64,000 nucleotides of DNA, taken from Sebastes aleutianus. Its lineage: Eukaryota; Chordata; Actinopteri; Perciformes; Sebastidae. Below are positions 45,972 through 59,600 of the stretch, in pieces; the stretch's first letter is position 1; each line of letters opens with the position of its first letter. A program made the position numbers and the translations under genes. The DNA lies in the NCBI GenBank assembly GCA_916700875.1, contig CAKAKS010000032.1, forward strand, positions 21,691,629 to 21,755,628, read 5' to 3'. Below the pieces are notes generated by a model, which had not been told where the DNA came from, searched no databases, and saw only the letters and a list, made by a program, of their open reading frames with translations.

Positions 45972-47388
45972 ATCACCCTCACCCGCTCTCCCAAAAAATG
46001 TCAAACTACCATCCCGAATCATCCCTGTTTTCTCACCCCCCTTCCTCAATGATAATAATTTTTATACAGTCCCTAATTGTTTTTGTTTTTTTTATCTCGA
46101 GGAGAAAAGATGCAAACTATGCAGAAAACCCATTTCTTGAATTGAATGAACTGAAAATGAATTCCTTCCCAGCGCTGGTAAACAGCAACAACTGCATCAA
46201 CGGAGAGACGAGCACAAAAAAAATAAGACATTCATCACAATAAACCATGCAGGTTGTCAATTAGGATTCAACCTGTTCTCCCTCTGTCTCTGCTACACCC
46301 TCTACTCTCTACCTCTATTTGGGTACGCCGATGAGCCGACGAGCATGTGTTACAGTATATTGCACCATGAGCTGGTTTTTTTGCGGGCGGATTGATTTTG
46401 AGCTTCATGCTGGGGCAAAGAGTGGGAAGAACAAAAAAACGGAACAAATACCTACACAGTAAAACAACCTGAAGAACACACTTTATATCTACACACACAC
46501 ACACACACACACAGACATGAATGTAAAAGGTGGAGTTTGATTGCACACACACACCCTCACACACACACATACACAGGCAAAATTAAAGTAGAAAACAGAC
46601 ATAATCAGAAATTCACATACACACACAGTAGATGAAGGCACTATTGCAAGCAAAGTCCAAGTACTATTTGTAACAGAAAACATCAACACCCTCTTCCCAG
46701 TCCAGACCTGAATCCCTTGGGCTAGATGTTAGGGGCCAAGGGGACATTTTTTGATTTATAAGCAATTTCTTTGTGTTTATGAGATCATGTGTTTTCCTGT
46801 CTGAAAATGAGCAGAGAAAGTCAGACCTGTACAGAGGAAATAGCTTGGGCTTGGCATGCTGTCATCTAACTTTCCTGTCTGTCTGTGTTGAAACAGGAAG
46901 AGAGCTGCTGATTCATCTGACTCATCACCTTCTCCTCTCCTATGTCCCATAAATTCTTAGAAATTCAGTTAACAGATAGCTCTGTAAACAATGTTTCATG
47001 GTTCACAGTGCAGCTAACCATGAAACATTGTGATCTCCTGCTGCATCCGCACTTTTCTATCTGGCCTTGGTTTTGCGGGGGATTGTTGACTCCACTAAGT
47101 AAGTGAGTAACAAGTGACTGTGACAAGACACTTGACCTTGACGTCCTAATTTGCTGTGTGAGCTGAGGAGTCAAGCGTGGTGGAGTAAAGTGAATAACGT
47201 TCCACTGCCGAGAAACTATCTAGCCCAAGGGTTAGACACACAAATACACACACACACACACACATGCAGGCATGCACACACGCACGCCACGCACACAGTC
47301 ACTCATGCACTCACACTACTGTTCCCCTCCCATTCCCCCCAGGCAGCAGACAAGGCAGTACATTCAGGGTAACACAGAGTCAGTCCCT
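45972..47388 (-). other. Region downstream of slc7a14, including its presumed 3' UTR
   Basis: Follows the slc7a14 stop on the - strand. It contains CA runs (46489-46512, 46545-46576, 47247-47264) and a perfect hairpin at 46988-47031. No canonical AATAAA was found on the - strand here, so the 3' end is not located. Confidence 0.5.
46988..47031 (-). ncRNA. Perfect 16-bp stem hairpin downstream of the slc7a14 stop
   Basis: Arms ACAATGTTTCATGGTT and its exact complement enclose a 12-base loop, about 360 nt past the slc7a14 stop codon. It could be an RNA structure in the 3' UTR, a small foldback relic, or chance. No independent small-RNA gene is claimed. Confidence 0.3.
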
Positions 47389-47687
47389 TCAGAAATCCAT
47401 CGGATCCTCCTCCGCGAGGCCGTGATTGGCAATGGTCCTGCCTCCGCCTTTCGACGGCGCCCCGTCACTTTCGGGTTTCGCCTCAGGGGGCGGGGTGAGC
47501 CCCGACCCCGCCGACGGGGCACCCCAGGCGTCGGTGGTGGGCGGGTAGAAATCGTCGTCGAAGCCGCAGAAGCCCTCGTCCACGCCGTGGTCGTAGCGCT
47601 GGTAGGTGGAGGCGTGCACCTCGTTCTCTCTGGCCGTGATCTCCAGCGTGCTGTGCCACATGCCGTAGCCGAAGTAGATGATCACAC
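47389..47687 (-). CDS. slc7a14: slc7a14 coding exon 9 with stop
   Basis: Encodes the last TM segment end (IIYFGYGMWHSTLEITARE) and an acidic, proline/glycine-rich tail. STYQRYD is shared with mammals; the rest (for example DEGFCGFDDDFYPPTTDAWG) is divergent. IANHGLAEEDPMDF replaces the mammalian end. Stop TGA at 47391-47389. Confidence 0.94.
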
Positions 47688-50600
47688 CTGAAGGGAACAC
47701 ACACAAATATCCGCATGTACGGACGTTCAAACATAACCAGAGCTTACAGCAGAGCTTTAACCTGGACCCTATTTTCCAATGTGTCTAAGTGAGTAACGGG
47801 GACAAGAGTTTTTGGAATTGGTCCAGTATTGAAGGATAAGGCTGGCGAAACGAGCTGCGAGGGCAAGTGAGCATCGTCAACGTAACGTTACGTTCACTAA
47901 AAGTGCTTGTTTTTGCCACTGACAGGCTCAGATTGTTACTATAAGTGTCTGACAGCATTATGAAAAGGATCCTACAGAGAAATAAAATGTTTTTCTTACC
48001 TTTCGCTTGAGCCTGTCTGTTTGGTTTTGTGTATAAGTCCCGCTCCAGGAGAAGTCTCGTTGTGAAATCTGAATATCTGTATACTCCATTGTTGAAATCA
48101 TCTAACTATTCAGTCATGATATTGAAAATCTTTTGGATAACACTAAGCTACGCTTTTTGTACTCCAACACAACAAACTCTGCCCGGCTGGTACTCGTGTT
48201 TCCACCATGGATGTGTTCCACTATTCCACCGTTGTCTTCCGGCAATATGTCACCTCGACAGATTTCAGAATGAGACTTATAATAACAATCAGAGCCTGTC
48301 ATGGCAAAAACAAGCACTTTTAGTGTACGTAAATGACGGTGCCAGCTCCGATGCACCATATTGCAGCCCGTGAGCAACTGCTGTCTACAGCGCTCTCCCT
48401 CAATACTGGACCAATTTCAGAAATTGTCTTTATTAGTCAGTTAGCTACAAAAACATGGGAAAATAGGTCGAAAAATACCAAAAAACAAATTTAAAAGCCC
48501 AGAGAAAGAGAAAAATTTCAACTTTTAAAAACTCATCCCACTCTGAGTGAGTCAGAAGAATCCAGCAATCCTACTCATGGCAACAAAAAAAGGACAGATG
48601 CCCACCGGTGTTTGTGTACGAACAAAAACAGCTCTGCTGGACATCAGTCTGCATTCATTCTGTCTTTACATAAGCAGCAAAAAATACATGGATGTGACGA
48701 AATGGTAAGTTGAACTATATACTCCGAGCATTTCCACACACACACACACACAACACACAGACACATGCAGATGTACAGACAGATAGAACTGAGGCAGGAA
48801 ATAAAAGTGAAATGAGACTTCCTTGTTCTTCCATAAAAAAAACAAGGCGAGTAAGCGAGACTAGATTTTACTGGCTCACTCCATTGTTTAAGATCAAAAC
48901 ATGGCGAGACCCCATCTGTCCAGGATGACAGAGACGACACAAATCCTGTCTTAAAATCTGCCAATAAAAGACACAAACTGTCGTTCGGTGAGACGGTGGC
49001 TCTCTTACCCACGATGCACCAGATTGAAAAGCGTATCCAGGTGATGGCAGACAGTTTAAGCATGAGGTAGATGTTGACCAGCATGGCCGAAACAGGTACA
49101 AAGGGCACGCAGGGCGCCATGTAGGGCAGCCGCTTCGGGTTCTCTGGCTGCTGGAGGATGATGATTACGAGCAGGACAAGGAAGAGGATGAAGAAGAATA
49201 ATAGCAGCAAAGCCCACCAGCTACCCTCCCCAATATAGGTCGCTCCTGAGGAAACAAGAAAAGAAGAAACAATTAATTTGTGGTTACACTGTACAGTAAA
49301 TACCTGTCTAAATGTTTTCATGTGTTCTCACCGAAAATGATGAAGGAGCAGAAAGCAAACATGGAAATGAAGAGGAGCAGCACACACACGGTAACAGTTT
49401 TCCCCGTGGCCGGAGTCGGCCTGTCCATCTTTCCTGGGAGGCCCAGTCGGATCCTCAAGGTGTAGTAGCGCGGTCCGATGAGCTTCTTCAACCGCCGGGA
49501 CACCCCGCCCTCCGACTCCTCTGCTTCGATGCCGGTGGTCATATCCACGGTGCCGTAGTTCGGGTGGCTGGCGGTGTAGGCGGTTTTATCTGGTTTGCCT
49601 ATCAGCATCTCGTTGTCGCCCAGCGACGGCAGGTTTTTGGCTCCGCAGGTGTTCGTGGCCGGACCTCCGTACTCCTCTATTTCGCTGGTTGGTGAGCAGG
49701 CGTCTTTCTCGCACTCGGCCAGAACGCCCTCCTTTTTCTTGTTGTTCTGTTCCTCGGAGAGGAAGTTCACAAAGCCGTGGATGTCGCTCTCAGGTTGGTA
49801 ACGCAACAGGAGGACACACAGGCTTACCTGCAGACCAGGAGGGGGAACAATTTGTTTCTTTTAACCCTCTGAGACCTGCATAGACCAATTTTTGTCTTTT
49901 TTTTAGGGGGGTACAGGGGGTCTTTAGGGGGAGATAGCAGGTCAACAGTAGATGTCACATAGAAGTGGTGTACATCATCTGAAAACTAAGAACCTGAAGA
50001 TAAATTGGGTCAAATGTGTCAAATTGTTCTTAATGAGTGTATAAGAGCTTAGAGCATTATGATAGAAGTATATGATGGCCATTCCCATGCTATATCTCAT
50101 AATTTGCTGTAGCAATTTTTGAGTAGATACCACATGTTACACAGATTTGGTGCTAATTTAACCATTTTTTACCACTCGTGAATTGATAAAAATGATGAAT
50201 ATTCCCTCCGAAAATACCACATTAAGACACCAAGACCTTGAGGAACACCATAGAAAAAGCCATGCTGTGATTTGGTTTCAAAAACCTTTGACATTTGGAG
50301 ATTTCTGCAAGAATTGCATTTTTTGACGATTGGATGGCGAGCACTTCTGTTCTGGAAACTGCTCAGAAACCCCCTTATTGCCAATCTACCTAGGAAAGCC
50401 ATTCAGCCATCCATCCTCTGAATGCCCTAGGTCTGTAGTTTGTGGCTATAAAGTTTCATGAGGCTGTGATTATCCTAGAGATCACCACAGCTCATTTTAT
50501 ACAGTGAGGTCAAATTTTAAAAAATGGTCTCACAACAATGAAATGGCTACTATGGGGACTAACATCATCACACATGAATACAATTTGGCTCATTGGATCC

Positions 50601-53600
50601 ACAAGAGTCTCAGCTTTAAAGTGATACCCAATTCCAAGACAGCATAGGGACCCCAGTATGAAGACATATTCAAACACATCATTATATAATAGGCGCACAC
50701 TTATACTGCATGTTCTTTCCCCAAAATTGCATGTGATAAAGTGGGCATGTCTGTAAAGGGGAGACTCGTGGGTACCCATAGAATCCTTTTTCATTCACAT
50801 ATCTTGAGGTCAGAGATAAAAGGACTCCATTGAAAATGGCCATGCCAGTTTTTCCTTGCCAAAATTTGGCCTAACTTCGGAGCATTATTTAGCCTCCTTC
50901 CCGACAACCTAACATGACATGTTTGGAACCGATGGATTTCTTAGGTTTTCTAGTTTCATAAGATACATTCCCTCTAGCTCTCTACTCGGTCAGATTGCCA
51001 GGCCTCAGAGGGTTAAAAGCAGAAAGACCCCATTGTCACAAAAAAAAGTGCTTTTCTTAGTATTCACTTCTTCCCATAAGAAGAGGGATTTGTTCTGAAG
51101 AATTTACACAATTTGATTATTTATATTTTTCTTTAATTATACTGCAGTCACTGAGCATATGGAGCATTGCGTTAGTTCTGACTGCTTATCAGCATTTCAT
51201 TCATGCATCAGCACCGGTGGCTACCAGCTAAGACCTGCTGTTTATGTATGTTTACAGCTATCTCATAATTCTGTATGATTCATGTGTTTGAGGGATTAGT
51301 TTTCCCAGCAAAATCCCTGCTGCTCTGCACAATAATTAAAAGCTCCTTCAAAGAGCCTTTTTTGCCAAATCAGATGTACAGTATGCCAAGGAATTACATT
51401 TTTTTTGCAAACGTAAGTGTCTCAGAATAAATCTCTGTAACGCATTGAGCTAAATATAGTGAGTCTGCAAGTACCCATATGGTCTATATGGACGTGTCCA
51501 CCATCATTATCCACTCACCAGGGTATAGGCCAGCAGGGTTCCTATGGACATCATCTCTATGAGGTCTCTGAGGCTGACCAGGAGGGACAGCAGGGCGGCT
51601 AAGAAGCCCGACACCACGCAGGCGACAGCAGGGGTCTCTGTATAGGAAGACACATTGGCCAGGAACCTAAACACACACACACACACACAAAAACGAGTCA
51701 ATTAAGACTTAGTTGCACACGACATGAAAAATAATGACCACTAAATAACTGTGTGGACTGACTTAAACAGCAGGCCGTCCCCCGCCATGGCGTAGATGAC
51801 CCTGGGCAGGGGGAACAGGGACCCCAGGAGGGAAACGGTGAGTCCGGCTATGGAGCCCACTGCCACGATATACTTTGCGAACATACAGCCGTGCAAGGCA
51901 AACATCTCCATGAGCGGGGCGTCCGTGTCAATCTCATTGTAGGGCACCATCAAAGTCAGGATCACAGAAACCTGGATGGAAGAGGGTCGAACACAAACAG
52001 AGAGTTTGTTCATTAATGCTAAATATACCCCGTTGGTGGGACTGTTTGATCAACCTCATCAGAATAATTTGACTGATGCTGTAATCATATAAACTTTCAG
52101 GCTTTAAATACTGACATGTGCTGAGCTACATTCTCACAGTCTAGCGTTACACAGCTTGCGCGTTCAGCATATCACATCACATGCAAAGTGTTCATTCGTC
52201 ATGCTACTCTCTCACTGTGTGTGTGTGTCCATGTGTGTGTGCACGTGATTTTGATCCTCACGTCTGACGTGTGAAACCATGCAGGGCCATCTGTCACAGA
52301 TACCATGCTGCAAAAGAGAGGGATGTGCTTGAACAGATTGCAGGAGGATATTAAAAAAGGCTAACCCTCACAGAGAGGGAAATACAGAGATCATTTTCCC
52401 CCTTCTGTAGTAGCCTGATGCCCTTTAACCCTTCGTCCATTATGGGCACAGGCTGGTCGACAGCGTGTGTGAACCAGTCAGAGGGGGCTGTACTAATCTA
52501 GAGGGAATCCTAACAACAAATCCTGGTTTGACATATTTGTTTGGGAGAGTAAAGCGGATCTCAAACGGTATCCTACTGCGCCCGTTTTAGCTCACTGTCG
52601 GCTAATTTTCAGCTCGCACATTCATGTGCCTCCCCACCGGGAATGAGGGTTTCCCAAAAGCATCTCCCTCACTTCCCTCTTTAGTGGATATTATGGACTG
52701 ACGCCCACTTAAGAGCACGGATGTGAGGAAATTCAACATGGAAAAACAGTCAGGGGGGAGCACTGAAGGAAGAACTCTACTAATTTTGAAAATTTTGGAC
52801 TCAAGTGAACTGTAAAACCAAAGCCCACCGGAGAAAAGATGCGTCATGTAATGTGCTTAATGATTAAAGTGTTTCTGGATCTTAAACTGCAGCAGCTGGA
52901 GGATCCCGATGGGAGCAAAAAAAAAGTTATTCCAAGATGTGTACAGAGTGAGACAGATCAAAGAAAGATGGAGATTAAGAGGAGCTGGGAAAATAGATTT
53001 TGTCGGGTTATTCGGAGAAAGAGATGCGACTGGGAGACGGAGAGAAAGACGAGCTATTCAAAGAGAAGTAGTTGGAGTTTTGAAGTTGATGCAATCTTTG
53101 GCCCCAGGCGATGTCGAAAAAATTCTCCTTCCTGATAGGCCGCCGTTACACGGTAACCATAGCAACAAGCATCCAGCACAAACGTGTCAAAGTCAGAAAT
53201 CTGGTCTGGTGTGCGAGCTGAATACGTAAAGATCCGTTATGAGACACACAGTTGGAATGCAGCATCTTGATGTTTGATCTCTCCGTCCTTCTGTCAGACA
53301 CTTCTCAAAATTTGGGGAAACACTTTCAGTCTGTATTCACAAGTACGCTGATAAAGAACTTGAAGGTAACTTATAAAGATGGAAAATGATGAAAATACAA
53401 GCATGGACAAATGTTAGCATAGACAAACGTGAACTAAAATTCTGTTTTGTTCTCAATCCAGTGATTCAATTACATTACTTTTGTTTCAAAATGTTTGTAA
53501 AATAAAAAACTATGTGGGTGTGTGAATTCTAATCTGTGATTGTAGCCTGCTGTCTCCCCACAGGCAATGTGATCGTATTCATCTGTGAAATAAAAGTTGT

Positions 53601-56600
53601 ATTTTCTAACATTGGCGTCAGTGAGCCAAGTCATTATCTCACCTCATTACCACACGGTGCATGCCAAAAAAACATTCAAATCAGCCATGAAAGCTGTGTT
53701 CAGTCGCTGCGGCGATACTTTGAGCGACAAGATTAAGCGTTTTGCATCCTCGTGCCACTGAATAATAATAAAGGGAACACAAATGAGGCATGTATTGTTT
53801 GTGTTTGTGTTTGTGCACGCAGCGTGTCTGTGGTCTTCGAGGTGCAACTCACAGAGACGTAGGCAGTGAGGCAGGTGATGAGTGAGGCAGTGATGGCGTA
53901 GGGGATGGAGGTGTTGGGACTCTTGGCCTCTTCTCCTGTTGTAGCAATGATGTCAAATCCAATGAAGGCATAGAAACAGGTGGCTGCACCCTGCATCACC
54001 TGGAACACAACAGAAGCAAGAGAAGTTAACATTAGACAATGCCTCGTTTGCTTATTTAAACATTAACATTTCCAAAAACTTGTGATCCAAAAAAATGATT
54101 GTCTTAATGTAAGTAATCAACTGGGGGAGTTTCATGGTTAAACAATTTTACCTTATTCACCTGTGGTGGCTTATCAAAAAGTATGACATTTTACAATACA
54201 TAATCTTTAAAGGCTGTTTTGTCAAAATTATTTTTTTCTCATACTCTGAGCCAGAAATCTCTACTTCGGTAACACTTATATTCACCAAACTTTCCGGTTT
54301 CATACCTATCTATATTCTGAAGTTTTTGACAGAGAGGTTTGTTCATATATCATCCATAGCCTGATTTATAGAACATTTTATTCCTAAAAACATGGCGAAA
54401 ATTGTTTTTTTTGTATGCCTTTTGACAGTATTTTCTGATTTATGGAGCGATTAAAAGAGATATTCTAAATCCCCTTAGTAAAAATCTTTGGCTCTAATAT
54501 GTCAACAAAATCAAACAAGAATTTTGAACCTGGCTTCATCCAATGTGCAGATTTATGTTCTGGAAATGTATGTAAATTAGCACATATTTCATAAGATAAT
54601 TCCTAATTTGCATATTTAAACATAACATTTCAGAAAACTTGTAACACAAAAAATAATTGCCTCGCCTGGGGAAGTTTCATGTTGGTATCTATTAGTTAAA
54701 TGTTTTACCCAATTCACCTGGGGTGTCTCCCTTTAATCAACTTTTACTTGTGACTCATTAGGTGTGCATGTGCGTTTACATGTGTGTGTGTGTGTGCGTA
54801 CCCCCGACCAGCCAAAGGGCAGGAATCTCCCATCGTCCCAGTTCTCTCCGCTGACGAAGAACAGCCCGGCGATCATCATGAACACCCACACGATGAGGTT
54901 GATGACGTTCAGCACGTTGTTGAAGCCCACAGAGTTCTTCACTCCCAAAGCGACGATCACCGTCACCAGCAGGGCTATCAGCAGCGCCAGCAGGTCCGGG
55001 TACGACTGCTCCCCTTTACCTAAAGGATCAGCACACACATATTATAGTTGTACACGGTGTACCTGTGAAATCTAAGCACCTTGGTGGTGCTGGGTGATGC
55101 TAATGTGCTTGCAAAAAAACACAGCTGGCTAAAATAACTGATCTGTGGCTTCAAGTAAGGATAATTTTCTATCTTTAGATTTTTTTTTTATTAATCAATT
55201 AATTGTTTATAAAATAATTTATATATATTTCCAAGAGCTTAAGGTGACATCTTAAAATGTCTTGTTTTGTCTGACTAATAGTCCCAAACCTTCAGATATT
55301 CACTATGAAATGATGCAAATCAGAGTGAAGCAGCAACTCTTCACATTTGAGAAGCTGCAACCAGTGAATATTTAGCATTTTTGCTTGGTAAATGATCATA
55401 AGACTTTCAGCTGTTTTCCATTTATCAACTAAATAGTTGCATGACAGAAGAAATCCCCACACACAGTTGTTCTCAAGGCTTTCAAACCACATTTTATGAC
55501 CTTTCTCAGCAAATGTAGCTGCTCAGTTAAACACTTTTCACACAAAAATGTGTTTGTATATGTGAGTGTTTTTAAACGTGTGAAACCCTCTAAAAATAGG
55601 CAATTGACTCATTTCCCATTGCCAGTATGTCTTTCTGGGGGTTTTTTTCCTGGTACGTCACGTTTGATGTCACAAACACGCTGGAAAACTGGGTTAGTAA
55701 ACAGTAGAAAGTAGTGAAAATGTTACAGTGATTACTTCTTTTTTATATCTGTTACTTATTCAGTCGCTCTTCAAACTTGGTCCAGACTATTTTGGAATGA
55801 TGTTTGAGTGCTCATTAGATGTAATTTGTGGCTGAGATGACGGAACAGGGCGGAAATTAGCCTGTCCATCACTGCCAATGGGAGCTGGAGCCAATAAATA
55901 ATAGAGCTGCAATGATTGATTAGTTGTCAACTATTAAATTAATCGGCAACTATTTTGACAATCGATCGAGTTAGTTGGCGTTTCATTGAGCAAATTGCTA
56001 CCGCTGGGGACTGCCGGAAATTGAAAGCTTCAGAAACAATAAGTTGGACTTCATGTTGATATGTTTTCTGAAGTCAAGAATGAATGTTTAAGCTCAACTA
56101 AGTAGACCATTATCAACTACTATGGACCGTCTAAAAAGCCCCTTCAAACTGTGCTCGTATAGTCACTCAGCACAGTGTATGCTAAAGAGTTAGCAGTGAG
56201 CATAAGAATGAATACTTTGGTAAGCTAGCCATGAGGTCATCTTCCCCAAACCCTGGTATTTTCTTGAAACATCAAAAGTGACTTTCTAAGAGTTTTTAAT
56301 TTGTCTTATCGGTGCCAAAATTGGAAATATACATATTTGCAACATCAGCAAACCTTTTTTTGTCAGGTAAACTGTCAACCACACTAAGGCATTATATTTA
56401 ACACACTGAACAATATCAATAATGACTATTTAACCCAACTCAACAGTGCACATTTTACACAGGAACTCTATAAATACACACAGTCGGCCACACAGAAACT
56501 AATGAGTCACATTTTGAGCTAAATTCCACTTTCCCCGGCCGAGGTGTGGCGAAACAGCCGTTTATCTCAAGCAGGAAAAGGAAAACATTAACTTTTCCAT

Positions 56601-59600
56601 TATGGTGTGGAACAGCTGGCCCGTGCTGCTTATCATGTGACCACTACCACCGCTTTGTCATTGTCCGACAGGAAGAGACAGTTAGGGCGGTGTCACCCAG
56701 ATGGACACAGCTGGCACACACATCAGATATAGTGTTACATCAGATTAGCAGGCATTCCCCTCATGGTGCAGTTTATGACCTGGAACACTGTGTTGCATGA
56801 ATCATTTAGAAATCCAAGATGCTACTGCCGCCGTTACTTTCCATAATGACGTGATTTCCAAGATAAACAGTGAAACATCGTTCGGATGCTCCATGGAAAA
56901 CAAATCTGATGTGGGTTGGATGATTTCCCAGATGGTGTTATTTTCATTTTTTTTTTTAAATCAAGGTTTCAAATATGTACTGTCACTCAAATACAGTAGC
57001 GCAGTGACACATAAAATCTCTCCGACATGACATTGCGCGTCTGTTACATGGCATTTTTATGATTCTGAGGACAAGCATTACAAACATTACAGCAATAATA
57101 CTGAATGACAGCAAAGATAGAGTTTATTAAATCCGCTTCTCTGGGTCAAAAGGTTGGCGTAGCTGTCATTCAAACCAGGAGAACTCAGGTTCAAGCCACC
57201 ACACACGTAAGTATCTGAACAACAAAAGCTGACTCTGACCCTCTTGTGGAGGGCTGAGAGTAAAAGGGATTTTTTCTCTCTACATGTCACTAGGGTGAAT
57301 GTCTGTTTATAGTTTTTAAAGCAATCTTTGCTTGACAGTTGACTGTAGCTGTAGACCATCTGCTATCCTGGAAAGACCGCATTGAATCTGTCTGAAAAAG
57401 GACAAAATAAAGAATTTATTTTCTCCGTCGCCTTAGGTCTTTTGGGGCTGGTAGACAAATTTTATTTTTTTTTCTTTACTTCTGTATTTATGAGTGTTTT
57501 ACAGTACATACTAAGGCTGGCTAACAACATCGTCTCTGACCCCAGCCGTGTCCTGAACAGTGAATACAAATTCTTGCCATCAAATCAGAGATACAGGGTT
57601 CCACGATCTAATAAACTTAGACTGAAGCACTCTTTTGTGCACCGGTCAATCCTAGAATCTAATATGGAGCCTAATTGCAGATCAAATGTACCTCGGAGGG
57701 TCTTATATATTTTGTCTGCGGTGATTGTAATGGTATGTTAAATGTTTGAATCCTTGTTTCCTGTCTGCACTTTTTTGTCTGCGCTGATGTTGCAAATGGA
57801 GCTGAGATGCAAGAAAAATGTCAGACTTGATCTGACAATGAAGTAATATCATCATCATCATGATCGATAATAATCTGTAGATAGATAGTAGAAGTAAAAG
57901 ACTCCAGTTACAGAACAATTCTAGTAAAATCAACAACATAAAAAATGCGCTAGTGAGATCATATTCAACCCTTGTAAATAGAAACATCTTATATTAGCTA
58001 TAAACTATTGTCCATGTATTGTATTTGCTTCGTATTAGACATTTCTAAGGAATTTGAGTATTTTTCTCAGCAGGATATACAAAAGAAGAATAGTAAATAT
58101 CCTCAGTTTTCTTTCTTCCCATGCTGACTTTCATTTATGAAACAGCATGACTTCCTTAAAACATCCCGACTGTATTAGCAACCGCTTCAAGCTTTCTTTC
58201 CTCCCGACGTCTGCAACACTACTCAACGAGAAAACAGGTGAATCCTTGTTTTTGTAGTTCACAGGAAGGAGGCTTGTCATATGTATTATGTCTTATGGCT
58301 TTTACGATTCTCTCTTGTTTTTTAATGGCTTATGTATTTATATATATTTTTCTCACTGAATGTGCAACATTGTTTTTCTACTGCGTCTTGTAATGTCTTG
58401 TTGGTCATGTGTTGTTTTAAGCGGATTGCAGCTGTGTGCAGCACTATTTCCCAAGCAAAATTTCTCCTTGGGACAATAAAGTATATCTTATCCTATCTTA
58501 TTACTGACTGCAGCAATGCATACCAAATCTCAGGGTTTACCTCTAATCTCTTATTAATCCAAATCCTGAAACTAAAACTCACAATAACTCAAAATCAGAA
58601 GCAAATCTTAATATTTCTATGAGGAAAAACTACAGCTGTCGACAGGCACGTATCCGTCCCCACTCACCCAAGCCGCTGAGTGTCCCGATGTGCGTAATCA
58701 TAAAGTTGCTGATGCTGTGATTCGCCAGCGAGTCCGCCATGCTGCTGAGAGCCGACGCCCCCGCCGCCGTGCCGATCAGATACTCCAGAATCAGATTCCA
58801 GCCGATGAAAAACGCCACGCACTCGCCCACGGTCACGTAGCTGTACGTGTAGGCCGAACCTGTGGTCTTAGGCACCCGCACGCCGAACTCTGCATAACAC
58901 ACTCCTGTGGGACGGATGATAGAGACAGACAACACATTGATACACATATCAGTGCATTAACATCCAAGTGAAAGGCTGAGTTGAAGGTATTGATAGGAGC
59001 ATTAAGGTAGTACTAAAATATCCCCAGAGTGCCTTTCATATTATAGCTTCGCCCGTATAATGGCTTTGCCCTTGTTCTAATTGTATAGTTATTAAAAGGC
59101 GCTTCATATAAATCATATCAGTGTAATAGGAATAAGAATGACGGTAACCTTTATGCTGCGGCCTATACTATGTTACAGTCAACCTTGTGTGTGTGTGTGT
59201 AAGAGTGTCAGACAAAAGAGAGTGTTTAAACGAACAGTGTGTAGCATTTCGGGGGATCTATTAGCAGAAATGGAATATAAAATCACCAGTCTCACCCGAC
59301 AGTATGGAGGCCACAGCGGCGATTATGAAGGACACAATGACCCCCGGACCGGCCATCTCCTTGGCGACAAGCCCCGAGACCACATACATCCCTGTCCCGA
59401 CGCAGCTGCCCACGCCCAGCGACACCAGGTCCACCGTAGATAAGACCCGAGCCAGTCTGGTCCCATGCGAGCTGGTGCCCGTCACGGCCGAATCCAACAT
59501 GGACTCCACAGGTTTGGTCCTCAGGACACGGGACGTAAAGGTGTTCCATTGCGAGCGCCATTGTACCCTCCGAGGGTCTAGCTTCACTGCCAGACTGGTC

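Noticed and set aside
47272..47691. 139-codon + strand frame rich in Arg and Gly
   Set aside because: Antisense shadow of slc7a14 exon 9, caused by its GC-rich codons. The - strand frame is the conserved one.
48644..49321. 225-codon frame on the - strand taken as one exon
   Set aside because: It is slc7a14 exon 8 (49245-49009) read through into both flanking introns. GT/AG sites and the neighbouring exons define the true limits.
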